DNA of 64,000 bases from Vandiemenella viatica (GCA_031002005.1 JARYHS010009186.1:183050437-183114436), one strand, 5' to 3'. Positions 11,668 to 23,726 are shown, numbered from the stretch's first letter. The notes: generated by a model not told the origin, from the letters alone. Made by a program: numbers and translations.

Positions 11668-13570
11668 GCACTCCATGTATCAAACAATCTAATTTTAAAC
11701 TTAAATGCTGATGTAGAGGGAATTCTGCATATATAACTAGCAATGAAATCTCATGGCTTCTCGAATAAGCAGTTAGTGTATAAACAGTTTTCCCCACACG
11801 GAAATCACTCGATGCATCCTGTCCCGTAAATTTTTTAATTTTTTTTTAACTTTAATTTTTTTCTGTTCTTTCAAGAAGTTTCCTTCATTCAACTCATTAC
11901 TAGCGGGCAGCAACCACGACAATGGACAAATACTATTCTCATAATTACAAGACCTGAATCTAACTCCAAAATCACTACGTAGAACATGTGGTGTTAGGAC
12001 ATAAGATTTTTATTCGCGTGTGTTTCTTGCTAAAGCATTTCATTATATCCTATATTGACCTTCACATAGAACTTCTAAGTATACTACATATTACACTAAA
12101 CCACGACAGTACCAGTACACAACTACGCTTTACACTTGTGAGCAAAGCTGTTACATTTCCACCACGTTATAGGCCTAATAAGGTTACTTCATGAAGGACT
12201 GAACGAAGTGGAAAACATATTGAAGTTTATCCATATAAGTTACAGAATCATCTGAAGCATCATTTTGTAGCTAAACAGCAAACATTTTTAATCAAAGTAA
12301 TTTTTTTGACCGCTGTTGATAATGTGGCTGAAACCCTTGCGGATAACAATTTCTTGCAAATCTTGATTCAACACTCATGACGTCACGTTCTCTGAGCTCA
12401 GTGAATTTTGAAGGAAAAGATAAAACAATATTAATTTTTAATAAATCATAGTTTACATCGTCTCGTCAAACACACAGCGTACATGTTCAGCACTGATTGA
12501 AATGCACATGCCAGTGCCGACTGAGTTGACTTAGATCGTTACTATGGCACTAGGTGAGCAATGCGAGTACGTGAGGTGTTTTGCCACAAAACCACACTCG
12601 AACCGATTCTGTAAGATACCTGAATAAATTCCTAAACGCTTTGAAATTTATAAAGTCTGTTTTGAAACACGATGAATTGCTGTGGGGCGTACCAAAGAAC
12701 CATCGAACACTTCGCATAAGCGAAACAATAGGAACAACTTATTTTTTGCGTCCACACACTCTTATAGCTGGGTAATTCCCTCATCGTTACTCTGAGATGA
12801 GATTTATCAGATGAACACACGAATGTGTAAGCATGCGGATTTGAAGGCGTAAGAGCTACATTTGGGTTAATGTAGCCGTATACTTCAGCCGAATTCCGCG
12901 TTTCGTTCCGAGCCACCATCAAGCCCATCAGCGAAGCGTTGAACCAACAGGATTCAGAAACACAACAGCGGTCGTTTCCCGCAAATGACGGAACGCGCGC
13001 AGTGACTGCCCATTCGGACAGCCAACTCGTTTGTTGATATCGACTAATTCGGTGCCTCGTGGCCGCTGTGAATGGCAGTTACGTCTGTAAACAGCGGTCT
13101 GTGTTATCAGTACACTCAGCGCCAGTTACTGCAAATAACCTACATACTTGCAACAGCAGCAAGGCGTCAAATTTGCAAAAATCTCTCATGTGATTGAGTA
13201 AGGTTCAGTTAGTTATTTACAGTTCTTCTTATTCTCTTACTCCTAGTAGGCCTGTTTCTTTTTTCCTCTTTTATTAGTCATTTCAAGTTGTTTCTAACCA
13301 CTTCTACCAGCGTTTTAACGACCTCCCCTTTCTGTCTTGTTTATTTTTAACCTTTCTTTCTTCATCAATTCTTTATCTTAATTCCAATACTTATTTCTTT
13401 CTTTTACCACTCTTCTTATATTTCTCGTTTTACTTAGAGATCTTACATGTTTATTTCTTATCCTGTTCTTGGGCGATTTCCCTGTAACTGATCTTAATGG
13501 ATTTATTTCGCGATTTTATAAAATCTTTATTGCTTTTATTTTGTCAGCCCTGCCTTTTGCACCGTAGATC
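11668..13570. other. Intergenic DNA, partly GC-richer at 12.9-13.15 kb
   Basis: No gene was supported. The 12900-13140 part contains more CpG than its surroundings but has no recognisable frame. The 13200-13560 part is pyrimidine-rich (TTCTT-type). Confidence 0.45.
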
Positions 13571-13575
13571 CATAT

Positions 13576-14700
13576 ACACTGCTGTACAATGCTGAGACAA
13601 AACATTATGATCCCCTGCTTAAGAGTGTCTTGGTCTGTCTTTGGAACGCAATACAGCAGCGATTGGTTGTTGCATTAATTTGACAAGTCCTTGATGTATC
13701 TAGCAGCAGATATCTACGCACAGGTCACCCATTTCCCTTAAATTATGGACCGGTGGTTCTTGAGTGCGGAATTGGCGCCCAATAGCGTCCCATATATGTG
13801 TTCTATCGGTTTGAGATCAGGCAAATTTGATGGCAAAGACATCAACATGAGTTCACTATCATTCTCCTCAAAGAATGAAGGGATGTAAATGGTCCGCAAT
13901 AATTTTCACGCAGTCTTCATCTATCATGTTATCTTCGATCTCTACAACAGCTTCCATGGAATCCTAGCTGATCGTCCGCCATATTATAATACTGCCCTCG
14001 CCAGCTTGCGCCAGTGGAGCGTTGCTTGTATCTAGGAAAGTAGAAGACACGCGACGATCGATCTAGTCCAACAAGAAACGTGATTCATCAGCCAAGGAGA
14101 CACGTTCCACTTGATCCACGGTCTAATCTCAATGGTCTCGCGCACACTGCAAACGAAACTTAAAATGTCGCGGTCATCTGCTGCGACCGAGCATGGTGGG
14201 TGAACGGTTGACGTTCTGGCCTCGCATTCAAGAGGACGCGGGTTCGAATCCCTGTCCGGGCATCCAGATTTGGGTTTTCCATGGTTTCCCCAAAACACTC
14301 CAGGTGAATGCCGGGATGTTTCCTTCAAAAAGGCCATGGCCGAATTCCTTCCCGTTCCTTGTCCACAGTCCCGTCCTGCCTCTAATGACCTTATCCGTCG
14401 ACGAGGCGTAAAGCAATAAGTAAAGTCCATCTGCTGCGGAGCCCTATGTTGAACAGCGTGCGCTGATTGGTGTCCTCCGTAAGAGTTGCGATTACACCAG
14501 CATTGTACTCTGTTGTCACAGATCACGCCCTGTCCTGCTTCACAGAGCGAGCAAGCGACCGACATCCACGTTTTGTGATGAGGACGTCCTCCACAATGTC
14601 GTCTACCTGTAGTTTCACCGTCCTTCAACTGCTCTCCATAGATGCTCACTACAGTATCACATCAACAGCTGATCAACATCGCCGTTTTCATTGTTTAAGA
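13576..14700 (-). pseudogene. Tc1/mariner-like transposon relic, split by SINE-A
   Basis: Read on the minus strand below the SINE, translated pieces follow a Tc1-type DDE transposase: an N-terminal GGRP-containing segment (14440-14640), then a DESRF block (about 14075-14095) carrying the first catalytic Asp region. Next comes HLHPF, then a block equivalent to SPDLNPIEHIW at about 13795-13835, decayed here to LPDLKPIEHIY. The part carrying the second Asp is missing, apparently by internal deletion after HLHPF. Several frameshifts and stops are present. The end near 13576 (TACACTGCTG...AAAACATTATGA) looks like a Tc1-family terminal repeat. A 205-codon minus-strand frame here is a chimera of transposon and SINE sequence, not a gene. 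Confidence 0.7.
14175..14438 (+). mobile_element. SINE-A copy inserted in the Tc1-like relic, 11-bp duplication
   Basis: The body spans 14186-14427 and has all SINE-A landmarks (ACCGAGCATGGTGGGTGAACG, B-box GGTTCGAATCCC, CCATGGTTTCCCC, GCCGAATTCCTTCC, AGGCGTAAAGC, ATAAGTAAAG). It is bounded by perfect CATCTGCTGCG repeats at 14175-14185 and 14428-14438. The transposon sequence resumes exactly after it, so the SINE is younger than the transposon. Confidence 0.95.
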
Positions 14701-15360
14701 CAATCAGAAAAGAGCTGTATTAAACAGTCCCACGCCATACGTCGAAAACGATAATGTTTTTACTGATAGATTTCAACTGCCAAACGTTAATAAATAGAAA
14801 AAGACAATTGGCGCGCATTTGAGTGAACCTAGTACGTAAGTAGATATTAAAAAGAAAAAAAAAATAGTGAAGAAATGGCATTGAAGCATGGTTTTGTCCA
14901 AGTACGAGAGCATTAATCTTATTATTTATAACTTTAATAAATGTATGGTGTGTTTGCAATCACTTCATAAATTGAAACAGGAAACCGAAAGGGAACTTAT
15001 GTACTAAATTCTCACGCAGTACTCAAAGAATAAAATTGATAGCTTAATTTCTTTTTAAAATATAAAATAACAAATTTAAATAAACGGGTTAATAGATACG
15101 TGGAGAACAGTAGAAATAATTGTTTTAGAATCATAAAAATGGGTCCCTTCGCATCAGTGAACAACAACGAACTCAAGACATACATTTTTACTTGTTAAAA
15201 TTCTAAGAAAGGAGCAAATTATCTGAAAAGGCAAAGGGAAAGATCTATAGGAAAAAGGAAATTTAATGCTGGAAATTATTTTTTTAATGGTGAGAAATTC
15301 TGCACTTCAGCTCAGCGGCCAAGTAACTGATTAACCATTGTATTTCAGAGGCGGAATATT
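14701..15360. other. AT-rich intergenic DNA
   Basis: No recognised gene or repeat. Confidence 0.45.
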
Positions 15361-15479
15361 TATGACAGAATCCTGGGAAGAGAATAAAGTTGTAACACAA
15401 TTTTACTGAGCTGCTCCGGAGAAGACACTGCGAACTCAGAAAAGAACATCAAAGGAAAATATGAAAAGGGAGTAAAGAA

Positions 15480-15760
15480 GAAGGCTGGGTGTCGTATTGC
15501 AGAAGGGCTGTAATTATCATTTGCAGGCTGCTGCCGTGAAAGCAATCGACCCGACAGGTAGCTCGCCTGCCCGGTCCGGATACGCGCATCCGCCTTGTCC
15601 AATAATACACAGAACAGCAGCTAACGCCGCCTACACTCCGCTTATAACGGGGTTTGTTCAGACGCAACTGCGGCCGCAAAGTCGTGTAAATGTCAGCTGG
15701 CCAACAAAGTTCGATATACCACGCTTGTATCGCGAACGATAAACTTTTTAAACCACTTCA
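15480..15760. other. CpG-richer block
   Basis: Many CpG dinucleotides (for example around 15546-15600 and 15655-15690) in an otherwise AT-rich, CpG-poor setting. Overlapping short frames on both strands have no recognisable domain. Possible regulatory or unmethylated region, or an unclassified repeat. Confidence 0.3.
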
Positions 15761-16308
15761 GCACAACAGTTGCTTGGCACAAGTTTGTGTTTCTCAACAT
15801 TTATCTATACTACCAGTGAAAAAACTTTCAAACCTGTATTGCATCTACATCTACGTCCAAGTTCTACAATATACAAATAGTGTGAATGGCAGAGGGTGAT
15901 TTGCACCAAAACTAATCTTCACTCTGTACATTCCAATCCCAAATAGCGCGAGGGGAAAAAAAAGAGTACATTTAAGCATGAGGAAGGCATCTTGTTTCTC
16001 TTATCTCTACTGCCATTGAGTCCAGAATATGTAGGGGGACAAAGTATTACATTTCACTCGTAAATGAATGAAGATTCGCATATTCATCAATAAATTCAAA
16101 CTAAACCGACGTCGTCTGCCTGCCAGACAAATCCAGCCCAATCAATATGTATCACTATGTAACACTTTTGTAAAGACTGTAGCAAGCAGTCACGAATCGA
16201 GCGGCTCTACTCTGCACTTTTTCTATCGTGCCGATCATTTCATAGTGATACGGATCCTATACTCCAAACAGTAATTCAAAAGTGGACGCATGAAAGTTTC
16301 GTACGCTA

Positions 16309-17203
16309 TCTATATATACAAAGATGAATGTATGTATGTTTGTTTGTTTGTTCTTTATACAAATCCACAGTTTTCATCCGATTTCAATGAAAATTTGCAC
16401 ACTTATCCTTTGAGACAAGGAGAAAATTACTGTCTTCATTTGGTTGAAAATTTTTCTGTATAAATAATACATGCTGTCTTATAATTTAGAAAAATTATTC
16501 ACGGCGATAAACAGACGCGTAGGATGTGTAGGTCTCTGTACTGTCAAATCATATAGCGGTGTGGTAGCTCAGTGGCTAAAACGCTTGCTTATTGCTGTTT
16601 GGATCGTGGTCTCCGGTTCAAATCTCCGTGGATACGAATATTATTAAAAATTGTTTTGATCATAAGGGTCACGCCTGGACGGTCGGTTATTCTGATTGAA
16701 TGTTAAACTGTAGATATCACAAATTTAGGGGCTCAATGCGATGCAAATCGTAATGCTGTAGGTGTACACTTTTTTACGTTTTAATGATCCCTCGGGGATT
16801 GTTCGCAGTCAGTGTGTGTGTGTGAACCACAGTAATAATACTATAAATACGGAAGTAAGTCTCTGTCTTTTTGTTACGTTTTGACGACTAAATGACTATA
16901 CCTATATTGATGGAATTTGACAAGAAAATCTCTAGGAAAGGCACAAGACATATTTTCCGATATGATTAACAGTTGTAGTCACGAAATTTTGAGAATTAAT
17001 CGAATGGAGACAGAAATATGTCGGAAACTGATTCTCTTCAAGAGACAGGTTCGACAGTAGAATGATATAGTGATAGTTTTCCTGTCATATTATGCCGACT
17101 CGGTGTTGTTTGGGACCAATCCTTCGTTACCAACAACTTTCTATATTCAATTCTGGAAAAGAAATTCTTAATCCACGCGTACGAAGTCGTGGGTATCAGC
17201 TAG
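16309..17203 (+). mobile_element. Non-autonomous Helitron
   Basis: It starts with TC (TCTATATATACAAAG at 16309) and ends with CTAG (17200-17203). Just before the end there is a hairpin, CCACGCGTACGAAGTCGTGG (17173-17192), and then GTATCAG. The left flank ends in A (16308) and the right flank starts with T (17204), the A|T target expected of Helitrons, and there is no target duplication. The host CR1 relic resumes on the right side. No Rep/helicase frame is present in its 895 bp, so it would depend on an autonomous partner. The internal TTTTCATCCGATTTCAATG block near 16372 is a motif I associate with insect Helitron-type repeats. Confidence 0.8.
16556..16640 (+). other. tRNA-like sequence carried inside the Helitron
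   Basis: GTGGTAGCTCAGTGGCTAA (16561) matches an A-box and CCGGTTCAAATCTCC (16614) matches a B-box, about 50 bp apart. The spacing is wider than in a normal tRNA and acceptor-stem pairing is not evident, so it is a tRNA-derived fragment or a SINE head captured by the Helitron, not a working tRNA gene. Confidence 0.55.
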
Positions 17204-17720
17204 TTACTTATATATGAGCGACCCGTCAATGGCAATCTAGAATTAGTTTTACCTACGACGGAAGTTATGTGCAGATCCCCTTTCAAGCTTCTTTGTACTT
17301 CTTCATTCAGATACCTCATGTAATCAACAATCTCAACAGTTGAGCTGTTCACTTTGAATTCGTAAACACACGAATTTTTTTGTTAATTTTGTACATTGCC
17401 TAGCACTGTTTGCAATTTAGTATAAGTTTTCATTCATAGCACCATTTAGAAATAACATCCGTATCACCCTGAATTTCTTAGCTTTCATCAGAGCAGTTTA
17501 CTTTCCTATAAATAACTGAAATATCAGCAAAACATCGCAAACTACTATTAATATTGTCCCCGAGATCGTTTATAAAAAATTAAGGCATTAAGTGGTCCTA
17601 TTTCACATCCTTGAGGAAGCTTCCCCATCAATATCGACATACTGCGATCGACCAGTTGCAAAATCTCGTATCCAAACACAAATCTAACCAGATATACTGT
17701 ACGCTGCGCTGTATTCTTCT

Positions 17721-20700
17721 CATTAGTTTCTATAACTCTGTGATTGTATCATTTACCTCTTTCTACACAACACTTATCTTTTCGTCTACATATATACATT
17801 AAAGTCTACGTACTCAGTAATCTGTTTCGAATACTTTCTTGTGCTGATCTCTAAAGATATTACTTCCAACTACATTCTTTATCAATGAGATGAACCCATA
17901 ACGTTAGACTCAGAACATAATCAAGCAGATGTTACTTTCTATTCCTATCTACTCCACCGGTCTTATTATTTTCATCGTTTACCAAAAAACTTCATTCTTA
18001 AGTTCTTTCAATTGAATTAACTGCAAATGGAACAGCTTTTATTCTTTCTGACTTCCACAGTCTGAAAACATAAATTCCGCCCCCAAAATTATTTTTTTTA
18101 AAATATGTCATTCTTGGCCCGAAAAAATTACTTCTTTTGAAGAAGACTCTTTGTATTAATACTAATATCCTTTCATTACCTTACTTGCTTCGCTAAGCAC
18201 TTAGAAGTATAGTTCCTAAAGTATACTTCCGAAACAACAAAATTATCTTACTGCTTCAACTGCATCTTGTTCATTTTGATACTCATACCACCCCTCCCCC
18301 CTTTCATTTTTGAGTTATACTCCAAAACATTTCTTATGCTTTTGTCTGTATGTATCCCACCTTGCTGTCACAATATTTTATCATGGAATTCAATCAATTC
18401 TTTTTGTATTCAAATCGTATCAACTAAAATTACATCACTGGAAAATGATAGCTTATTGATATTTTCTGCTTGATCTTGATTTCACATTGACGTGTTTTTC
18501 TTTCAATTTCTAAATGGCTGTCAGTATATTTTACAACGCCTGTTAACTGTTAATAACTGCTGAATTATTATGCTCATGGGTAATTAGTATTCAGAGAAAC
18601 TGAAGTACCTTCCAATTATTATTTTCTGCATTATCTTGAAACAACAAATAATTCCTTCGTACTGACAGTTCTGCGCGAAACTATTCCGAGATTTATAATC
18701 AGAAACAAACACCACAACCATGTTTTGTTGAGTTCGTTTATTTCTGAAAGATAGTAATATATACATTAACTACATATAGTGAAATATTGTAATAAAAGTT
18801 ATAACTATCAAGAAAATGAGAAATATATTTAACTGTCATTAATTGTAAATATAAATAGACCTACTTGTATTATTGCATCAAATACGTTTCTGAAAAGAAA
18901 GGCTACACATGCGTAAAATCTATTTCTAACTGCATAAGAAAACATGTTTTGATATATGTGTAATACCAGTTCATGTTCCAAGAAGTTCTTTAGTGCGATT
19001 GAATAGCAGTTAACTACAGAATTCATAATTAATATAAATCAGTTCGTAGAACCTGATTCAAGCGGTGCTGTTCGATGGATTTTGTTTTTTCTTTTGACAA
19101 ATAAAGAATATTGAAGCTTTCGTGAGAAGAAACCACCTGTTACACAGATGTATTAATGACGAAATAACTGGAGGACAGTTCAAAGAATTACTAAAAACCC
19201 ATTCGTGTATAAATATTTATTCTCTGTTCTTTATTGATCAGTCTCAATTGTTCAGTTTCCTGGAAAAGAAATATTAAAAAGAAAGCGCCGCAAAATCTTT
19301 CCGTTCTTCTCACATCCCTCTTTACGGAAAAAAAGTCACTTACAAATACTGAAAAGAAATGTTGTGTTAAGTTATTAAATAACTGCTTAAGGGAGAATGC
19401 GCAAAAATATCCTACTATATCGTGATGTTTTTGGAAATTTGCGATTACACTTCTCATCTTTGATCTAGTAAGCACGAAATCAAAAAAAAAAAAAAAAAAA
19501 AAAGTTTCCTTCACTCCGTTTCTCTATGGTTAGAAATCTTCGAAACCATTTATGGTAACATTGGTCTCGATTGAGAGTATCATACAAAAACCTATTATAA
19601 AATATGGCTAAATTTTGTTTAATTTTAAAATTATGCTTTAAATTGTATAAACATTTATTATAAAGGACTAATAAGATTCGACATACCATCAGTAAAGATA
19701 GATTTATAGTACATAATTATTATAAAATACTTTTTGTCTGTAAAATTTACCAATCCATTGTTTCAGCGACAGTAAAACTATCAAATTTTAAAAACAATTA
19801 GGATAATCGGTTAATACTGGTAGAGCTTGGTATGTCAAATACATCGTTGTATTTTGTCTAAGTTATGTTGATATCCTAGGCTCATTTATTTTTAAAAAAA
19901 TCTCTAAAGCTGTAAAAATGTTTATCGCAGAATCATATCTAATGAACTATAAAGATTAACATCTGCAAGTCACAGTAAAACAACTTTCAAATTTTCTGTG
20001 GTCACGGAGTTTCTTCGCTTCGTAACTTACGATGAGTAATTGCAAATTCGAAATGATTATTATCGATTACATTTTGACCGATTTAAATTAGATTTTAAAT
20101 TCGTTTGTACTACTTACCAATAATTCTAGTTCTTAAAAACATTTGGAATAATTCACATTTTTAGTCATTCTTTGACAAAAGATCTATACATTATTCACAT
20201 CAAAATATAAGTCTTTTTCATTCAAGAATGTAGCAGTCCGTCGGACGAATAAACTTTCACAGCACATATTGCTGTTGTTTTTAAACTGAAGCGACGGACC
20301 GTTTTCCAAAAATCGTCTTTTATAATAAATATTTTCTTTAATATTAGTGTTGTAAATTACATCATACCATCTCTTTAGTGCCAGTAGGTGCTCAGAAAAC
20401 GTGCCCATCCTCCAAGAAGGAAAGAGGGTTATCAAATAAAAATGTCTGCGGGCGCTACACTGGGTTCATAATTCTGCCACCAAGTGCCGTACAAACAACA
20501 GTCCATTGTTCCCTTCTAATTCTGCAGGCGAAAAGACAAGCTGTTTCAACTGCCACGAGCGAGCTGTTCCATTAACACCCAGCTTCCTGTTGCAGTAATG
20601 CTTCAAGGGAAAACAACGTTACGCCAGAAATGCAATTTTCAGCTTCTTCGTGATGAGATCTCCTTCTGCGATAGTACCTCAACTTCTGCACACAAAACTA

Positions 20701-21040
20701 AACCGTAAATCAGTTCATTACAAACTCTGTGGCAGTGGTTATATGCGTCGACGACTCATGTTCGTCACCTTAACCTTATCACTGCACAGACAGTCACTTC
20801 TTCCTTTAATTACCTTTCTTAATTAACTGTGATGTAGCATATCCTCCAGTGATAATTTCCCAGGAAATCTAATTGCGCATATCATGACTCATTTTTCTTT
20901 AAAGTCTTTCATGTTTTTAGGAAACTTACTCAGAATATCTCCTTAAAATCTTCCCTACAGTCCCCTAACCAAAAAACAAAATTTTTCGACTTCCTTAGAT
21001 AGATAGATATTTTCGCTTTGATTCCATGTGAGAACAGTCT
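17721..21040. other. Long AT-rich intergenic stretch
   Basis: No gene or classified element was recognised. A 22-bp A-run lies at about 19482-19503, without an identifiable retroelement body next to it. Frames of up to 107 codons are low-complexity and overlap that A-run. Confidence 0.45.
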
Positions 21041-21044
21041 TGGC

Positions 21045-21450
21045 ATGTGGAACAGTACATACACCTATTAATAATATAAATTATATTACCAGCAATTGAT
21101 AACAAGTTAGCTATTTAACAACCCATTAGTATAATCAATATCCACTGTAATCTGCAAATACAATCCCATGTTAATTACCACATATGTGGAACAGTGTATA
21201 CTCTTGTTACCAGCATCTAATAACCATTTATTTTCCTACAGACCAATTACTATAATAAGTTTCCACTGTATTCTGCAACTACATATTAAATCATGTTAGT
21301 TACTATATATGTGGAACCGTACACACACTTATTAACAACATCAATAATATTACCAACAACTGATAAACAGTCAATTACTTAAAAACCTGTTAGTATGATA
21401 AGTTTCCACTGCCATTTTTGTGAATGCATACTATCCCATGTAAGTTACTA
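21045..21450. repeat. Three-unit diverged tandem repeat, 125-139 bp period
   Basis: Units begin with ATGTGGAAC at 21045, 21184 and 21309. Each repeats the order ACACCTATTA-like, ATTACCAGCAA-TGATAA, CC-ATTAGTATAAT-A, TCCACTGTAATCTGCAA and CCATGTTAGTTAC. Units are clearly related but diverged, with indels. AT-rich and non-coding. Confidence 0.85.
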
Positions 21451-21460
21451 TATCCCTTTC

Positions 21461-21960
21461 GTGCCGGAATAATTTTTTTGTTATAAAGTCAGGTTTTTTT
21501 GCATTTTTAACATGTAAATAAGTTTAGAAAACATAAAAAATTGTCAAAAAAAATATTTTTTAAAAATTATTTATAATGTTACACATTTGTGTGGGTTCCG
21601 CTAAATTGTAGTTAAAATTGTATTCACCTACACGATTGTGCCGGTTCGTATTTTCATTTTTCAGCATGTAATATGATTATAAAAGTACTTAAACGCATTT
21701 GATTTACATTATTTCTTTTCCCAGAAATTAACAATTGTGAAAATAAAAAATGAGAAAATTAATATTAAGTTCTATTGAAATGAATACAGGTATTAAAGTT
21801 TTACATATGGAATGTAAGAAAGCAATTTTTGTTTTTGGCAAGGCACAGATAAACATTGCATTTTGTACATCTTACTCTAGAACGGGATTTACATTCTTCA
21901 AGTCGGCACTGGCGTGCAGTTGAAAGGTTGTCGATTACCAGATCAACGTCCATCTGTTAT
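21461..21960 (-). pseudogene. piggyBac-type transposon 3' end relic
   Basis: On the minus strand, 21804-21905 translates to a Cys-rich C-terminus: LEECKSRSRVRCTKCNVYLC, then the CF/FH ending and a stop. This is the layout of the C-terminal zinc-finger-like domain of piggyBac-family transposases. Downstream on that strand the sequence runs to CCGGCACGAAAGGG (21463-21476), i.e. CCCTTTCGTGCCGG read on the plus strand, typical of a piggyBac-like terminal repeat. GTGCCGG recurs subterminally near 21638. The catalytic DDD core is absent, so this is a truncated copy. Confidence 0.6.
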
Positions 21961-21992
21961 TTGATTGAAATATAATTTTAAGTATAATTATT

Positions 21993-22370
21993 AGTAGCAG
22001 AATACGATTCTGCCAGTTTGCCTATCCAATTATGGCCGCAAGTATTTATAATAAAAAAAATTTAAAATCAAAACAATTAACAGTTAACACACACCAAACT
22101 GTCTGACAGACGGTGTAGTGCGCTAATTCTCTCTTGCTCTTACATATTTTTAACAGATGTCAGCCCTTACTTGTGGCGATTTTTTTAAATAGTAAACGCA
22201 AACTATAAAGTTTCTTCTTTAAGTGTCTCTCTTTGAAATGAATTATAATTTATTTAAAAAACAAGTGAACGAGAATTTTTGGAAACAATTTTTTTTTTCC
22301 TGAAATTTAATAAAAATATACTTGCGACCATATTTGGCCAGTCAACCTGGCAAAATCATATTCTGCTACT
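21993..22370. mobile_element. MITE, 378 bp with ~55-bp terminal inverted repeats
   Basis: The left end, AGTAGCAGAATACGATTCTG (21993) through GGCCGCAAGTAT, is matched in inverse by the right end. The right end on the reverse strand reads AGTAGCAGAATATGATTTTG through TGGTCGCAAGTAT and ends at 22370. ATT flanks both sides and may be a 3-bp target duplication. The AT-rich interior has no coding frame. It lies between the piggyBac-type relic and a CR1-type relic. Superfamily not assigned. Confidence 0.8.
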
Positions 22371-22900
22371 ATTAACTAGATATAAAAATCGAATTTCAGT
22401 CATATAACAGATGGACTTAGAAATCATGTAGCCAGACCTTGGACTATGACTTTTCCAATTGTGACTACAGTCAAATGATATGCCAAGATATTTACGCTTT
22501 ATACCTTCAACAAGCAATTCCTGAGCATTATAAACACAGAAATTCTTTATTTTTTTATCTGTGAACGTATGAAGCAAATTGATCCTGGCTTTTACATTCA
22601 TTCTTCGTTTACCTACCCAACCAGATATCCTACCCAGAACTCTCTGTAGCTCTTCCAGTCCTCTCCGGTGTTATTCATATAATATAACGTAATGTCATGG
22701 GCTGACAATCTATTGAAACTGTTGACTAAAGTACCAACACAGTCATTCGTTAGAGTGCTGAAGACTAACGGACAAACCATTCTTCACTGCAGCAATACTG
22801 TGCTTGCACTACAATGGTCTCCACATAACACATCGGCCATCCTGATTATGGTTTTTATGCAGTTATCCATAGTCTACTAAGTGAATTTTGGTATCGTCCC
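22371..22900 (-). pseudogene. CR1-clade LINE relic (RT thumb region)
   Basis: The minus-strand translation (about 22420-22600) reads MNVKARINLLHTFTDKK, then KRKYLGISFDCSHNWKSH. This corresponds to the KINAKKSQLIRYTNKK and KCKYLGITFDNKLNWAGH segment of the intact element at 42091-45380. Nucleotide similarity to that element continues to about 22900 (ATTCGTTAGAGTGCTGAAGA versus its ATTCATTAGAATAATGAATA). The FADD box has decayed in this stretch. It is a small internal fragment of a sister copy. Confidence 0.75.
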
Positions 22901-23726
22901 CACAATCTTCGCATCAGGTTTTAACATTATGCTAACAGAATTATATAAACAAAATTTGCTTAAAAGCATACAAAATCCTCGAACAAATGGTGACGGTTAT
23001 TATCCTCTTTAAGAATAGAACGTTTTTTACAGTCGCGACAGTTCTTGAATGCAGCAAAAGCAAATAACTTATCCACTAAGATCAACATATAAAGAAAAGT
23101 ATAGAGACCGCCTAAAATATGAAAAAGGACAGCGGGAAAAAAGTTTGTGTCTTTCGCCATGGATATTGACGTCAAACATGTTTCTGAAAACATGGCAGAG
23201 GTATACCGTACTTCAGTCTACATCTACGGAGTAAAGTAAATAACACACAAAGTTCTAAAATTTCTTTTCCTTCGAAAATAATCCTATTGATTATACATTA
23301 TATCATGTCACTTAAAAATTAATATTTAATTAATTTGCTGGTCTCTTATTATTTCATAGGTCTAAAACTGGTGTGTAAGGTTACCTTAACTTATTCCCAC
23401 CGCACAATGATTCCTTCATAACTGCATTCTAATTCCGTTATAAGTACCTAGTTATCTGCTTCAAATCGTCTAATCTCGGTCCTCTGTAGCTCTCCTTCGC
23501 TCTTTCTCAAAGAATTTAAAAAATTAAGAGAGAAAGCAAAATATAAAATGAGAAAACTTTAGGAATAATTAGTGGAGAAACTGCTAAATATTAAAAAAGA
23601 CATATGTCGAAGAAAATCTTACATTATTATGTGTGAAATCATTCGGGCAAAGGTATTATTAAGTTTCTCTACATCTAAAAGAAAACAAGGTGGAAATAGC
23701 GACTCTGCAATGTTTTTAAATTTACC
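22901..23726. other. AT-rich intergenic DNA
   Basis: No gene or repeat recognised. Confidence 0.45.

Larger units (their letters stand above)
15842..17720 (-). pseudogene. CR1/jockey-type LINE relic (RT region), split by a Helitron
   Basis: On the minus strand, decayed RT-family signatures appear in order. First is a WIRDF-like segment near 17670, then LPQGCEIGPLN (17600-17635, equivalent to the PQGSVLGPLLF motif), then FADISVIY (about 17520-17545, the FADD box with its second Asp lost). After the Helitron come YETFMRPLLNYC (16265-16305) and IEKVQSRAARFVTA (about 16190-16235). The 3' end on this strand finishes in TGTAGATGTAGATG-type sequence (15842-15856), like the hexamer tail of a LINE I remember from other insects. 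Stops and frameshifts are frequent, so the copy is dead. Confidence 0.75.

Noticed and set aside
14193..14260. tRNA gene candidates from A-box/B-box matches at SINE heads
   Set aside because: No proper acceptor stem or anticodon arm, and every case continues into a shared SINE body with poly(A) and target duplication.
14032..14649. 205-codon minus-strand open frame
   Set aside because: It runs through the SINE-A insertion inside a decayed Tc1-like transposon, so it is a chimera and not a gene.
19480..19503. 22-base A-run as a retroelement tail
   Set aside because: No SINE, LINE or processed-gene body was recognised upstream and no duplication was found.
21045..21450. CRISPR-like array
   Set aside because: Units are adjacent and diverged without unique spacers, and the window is clearly eukaryotic.
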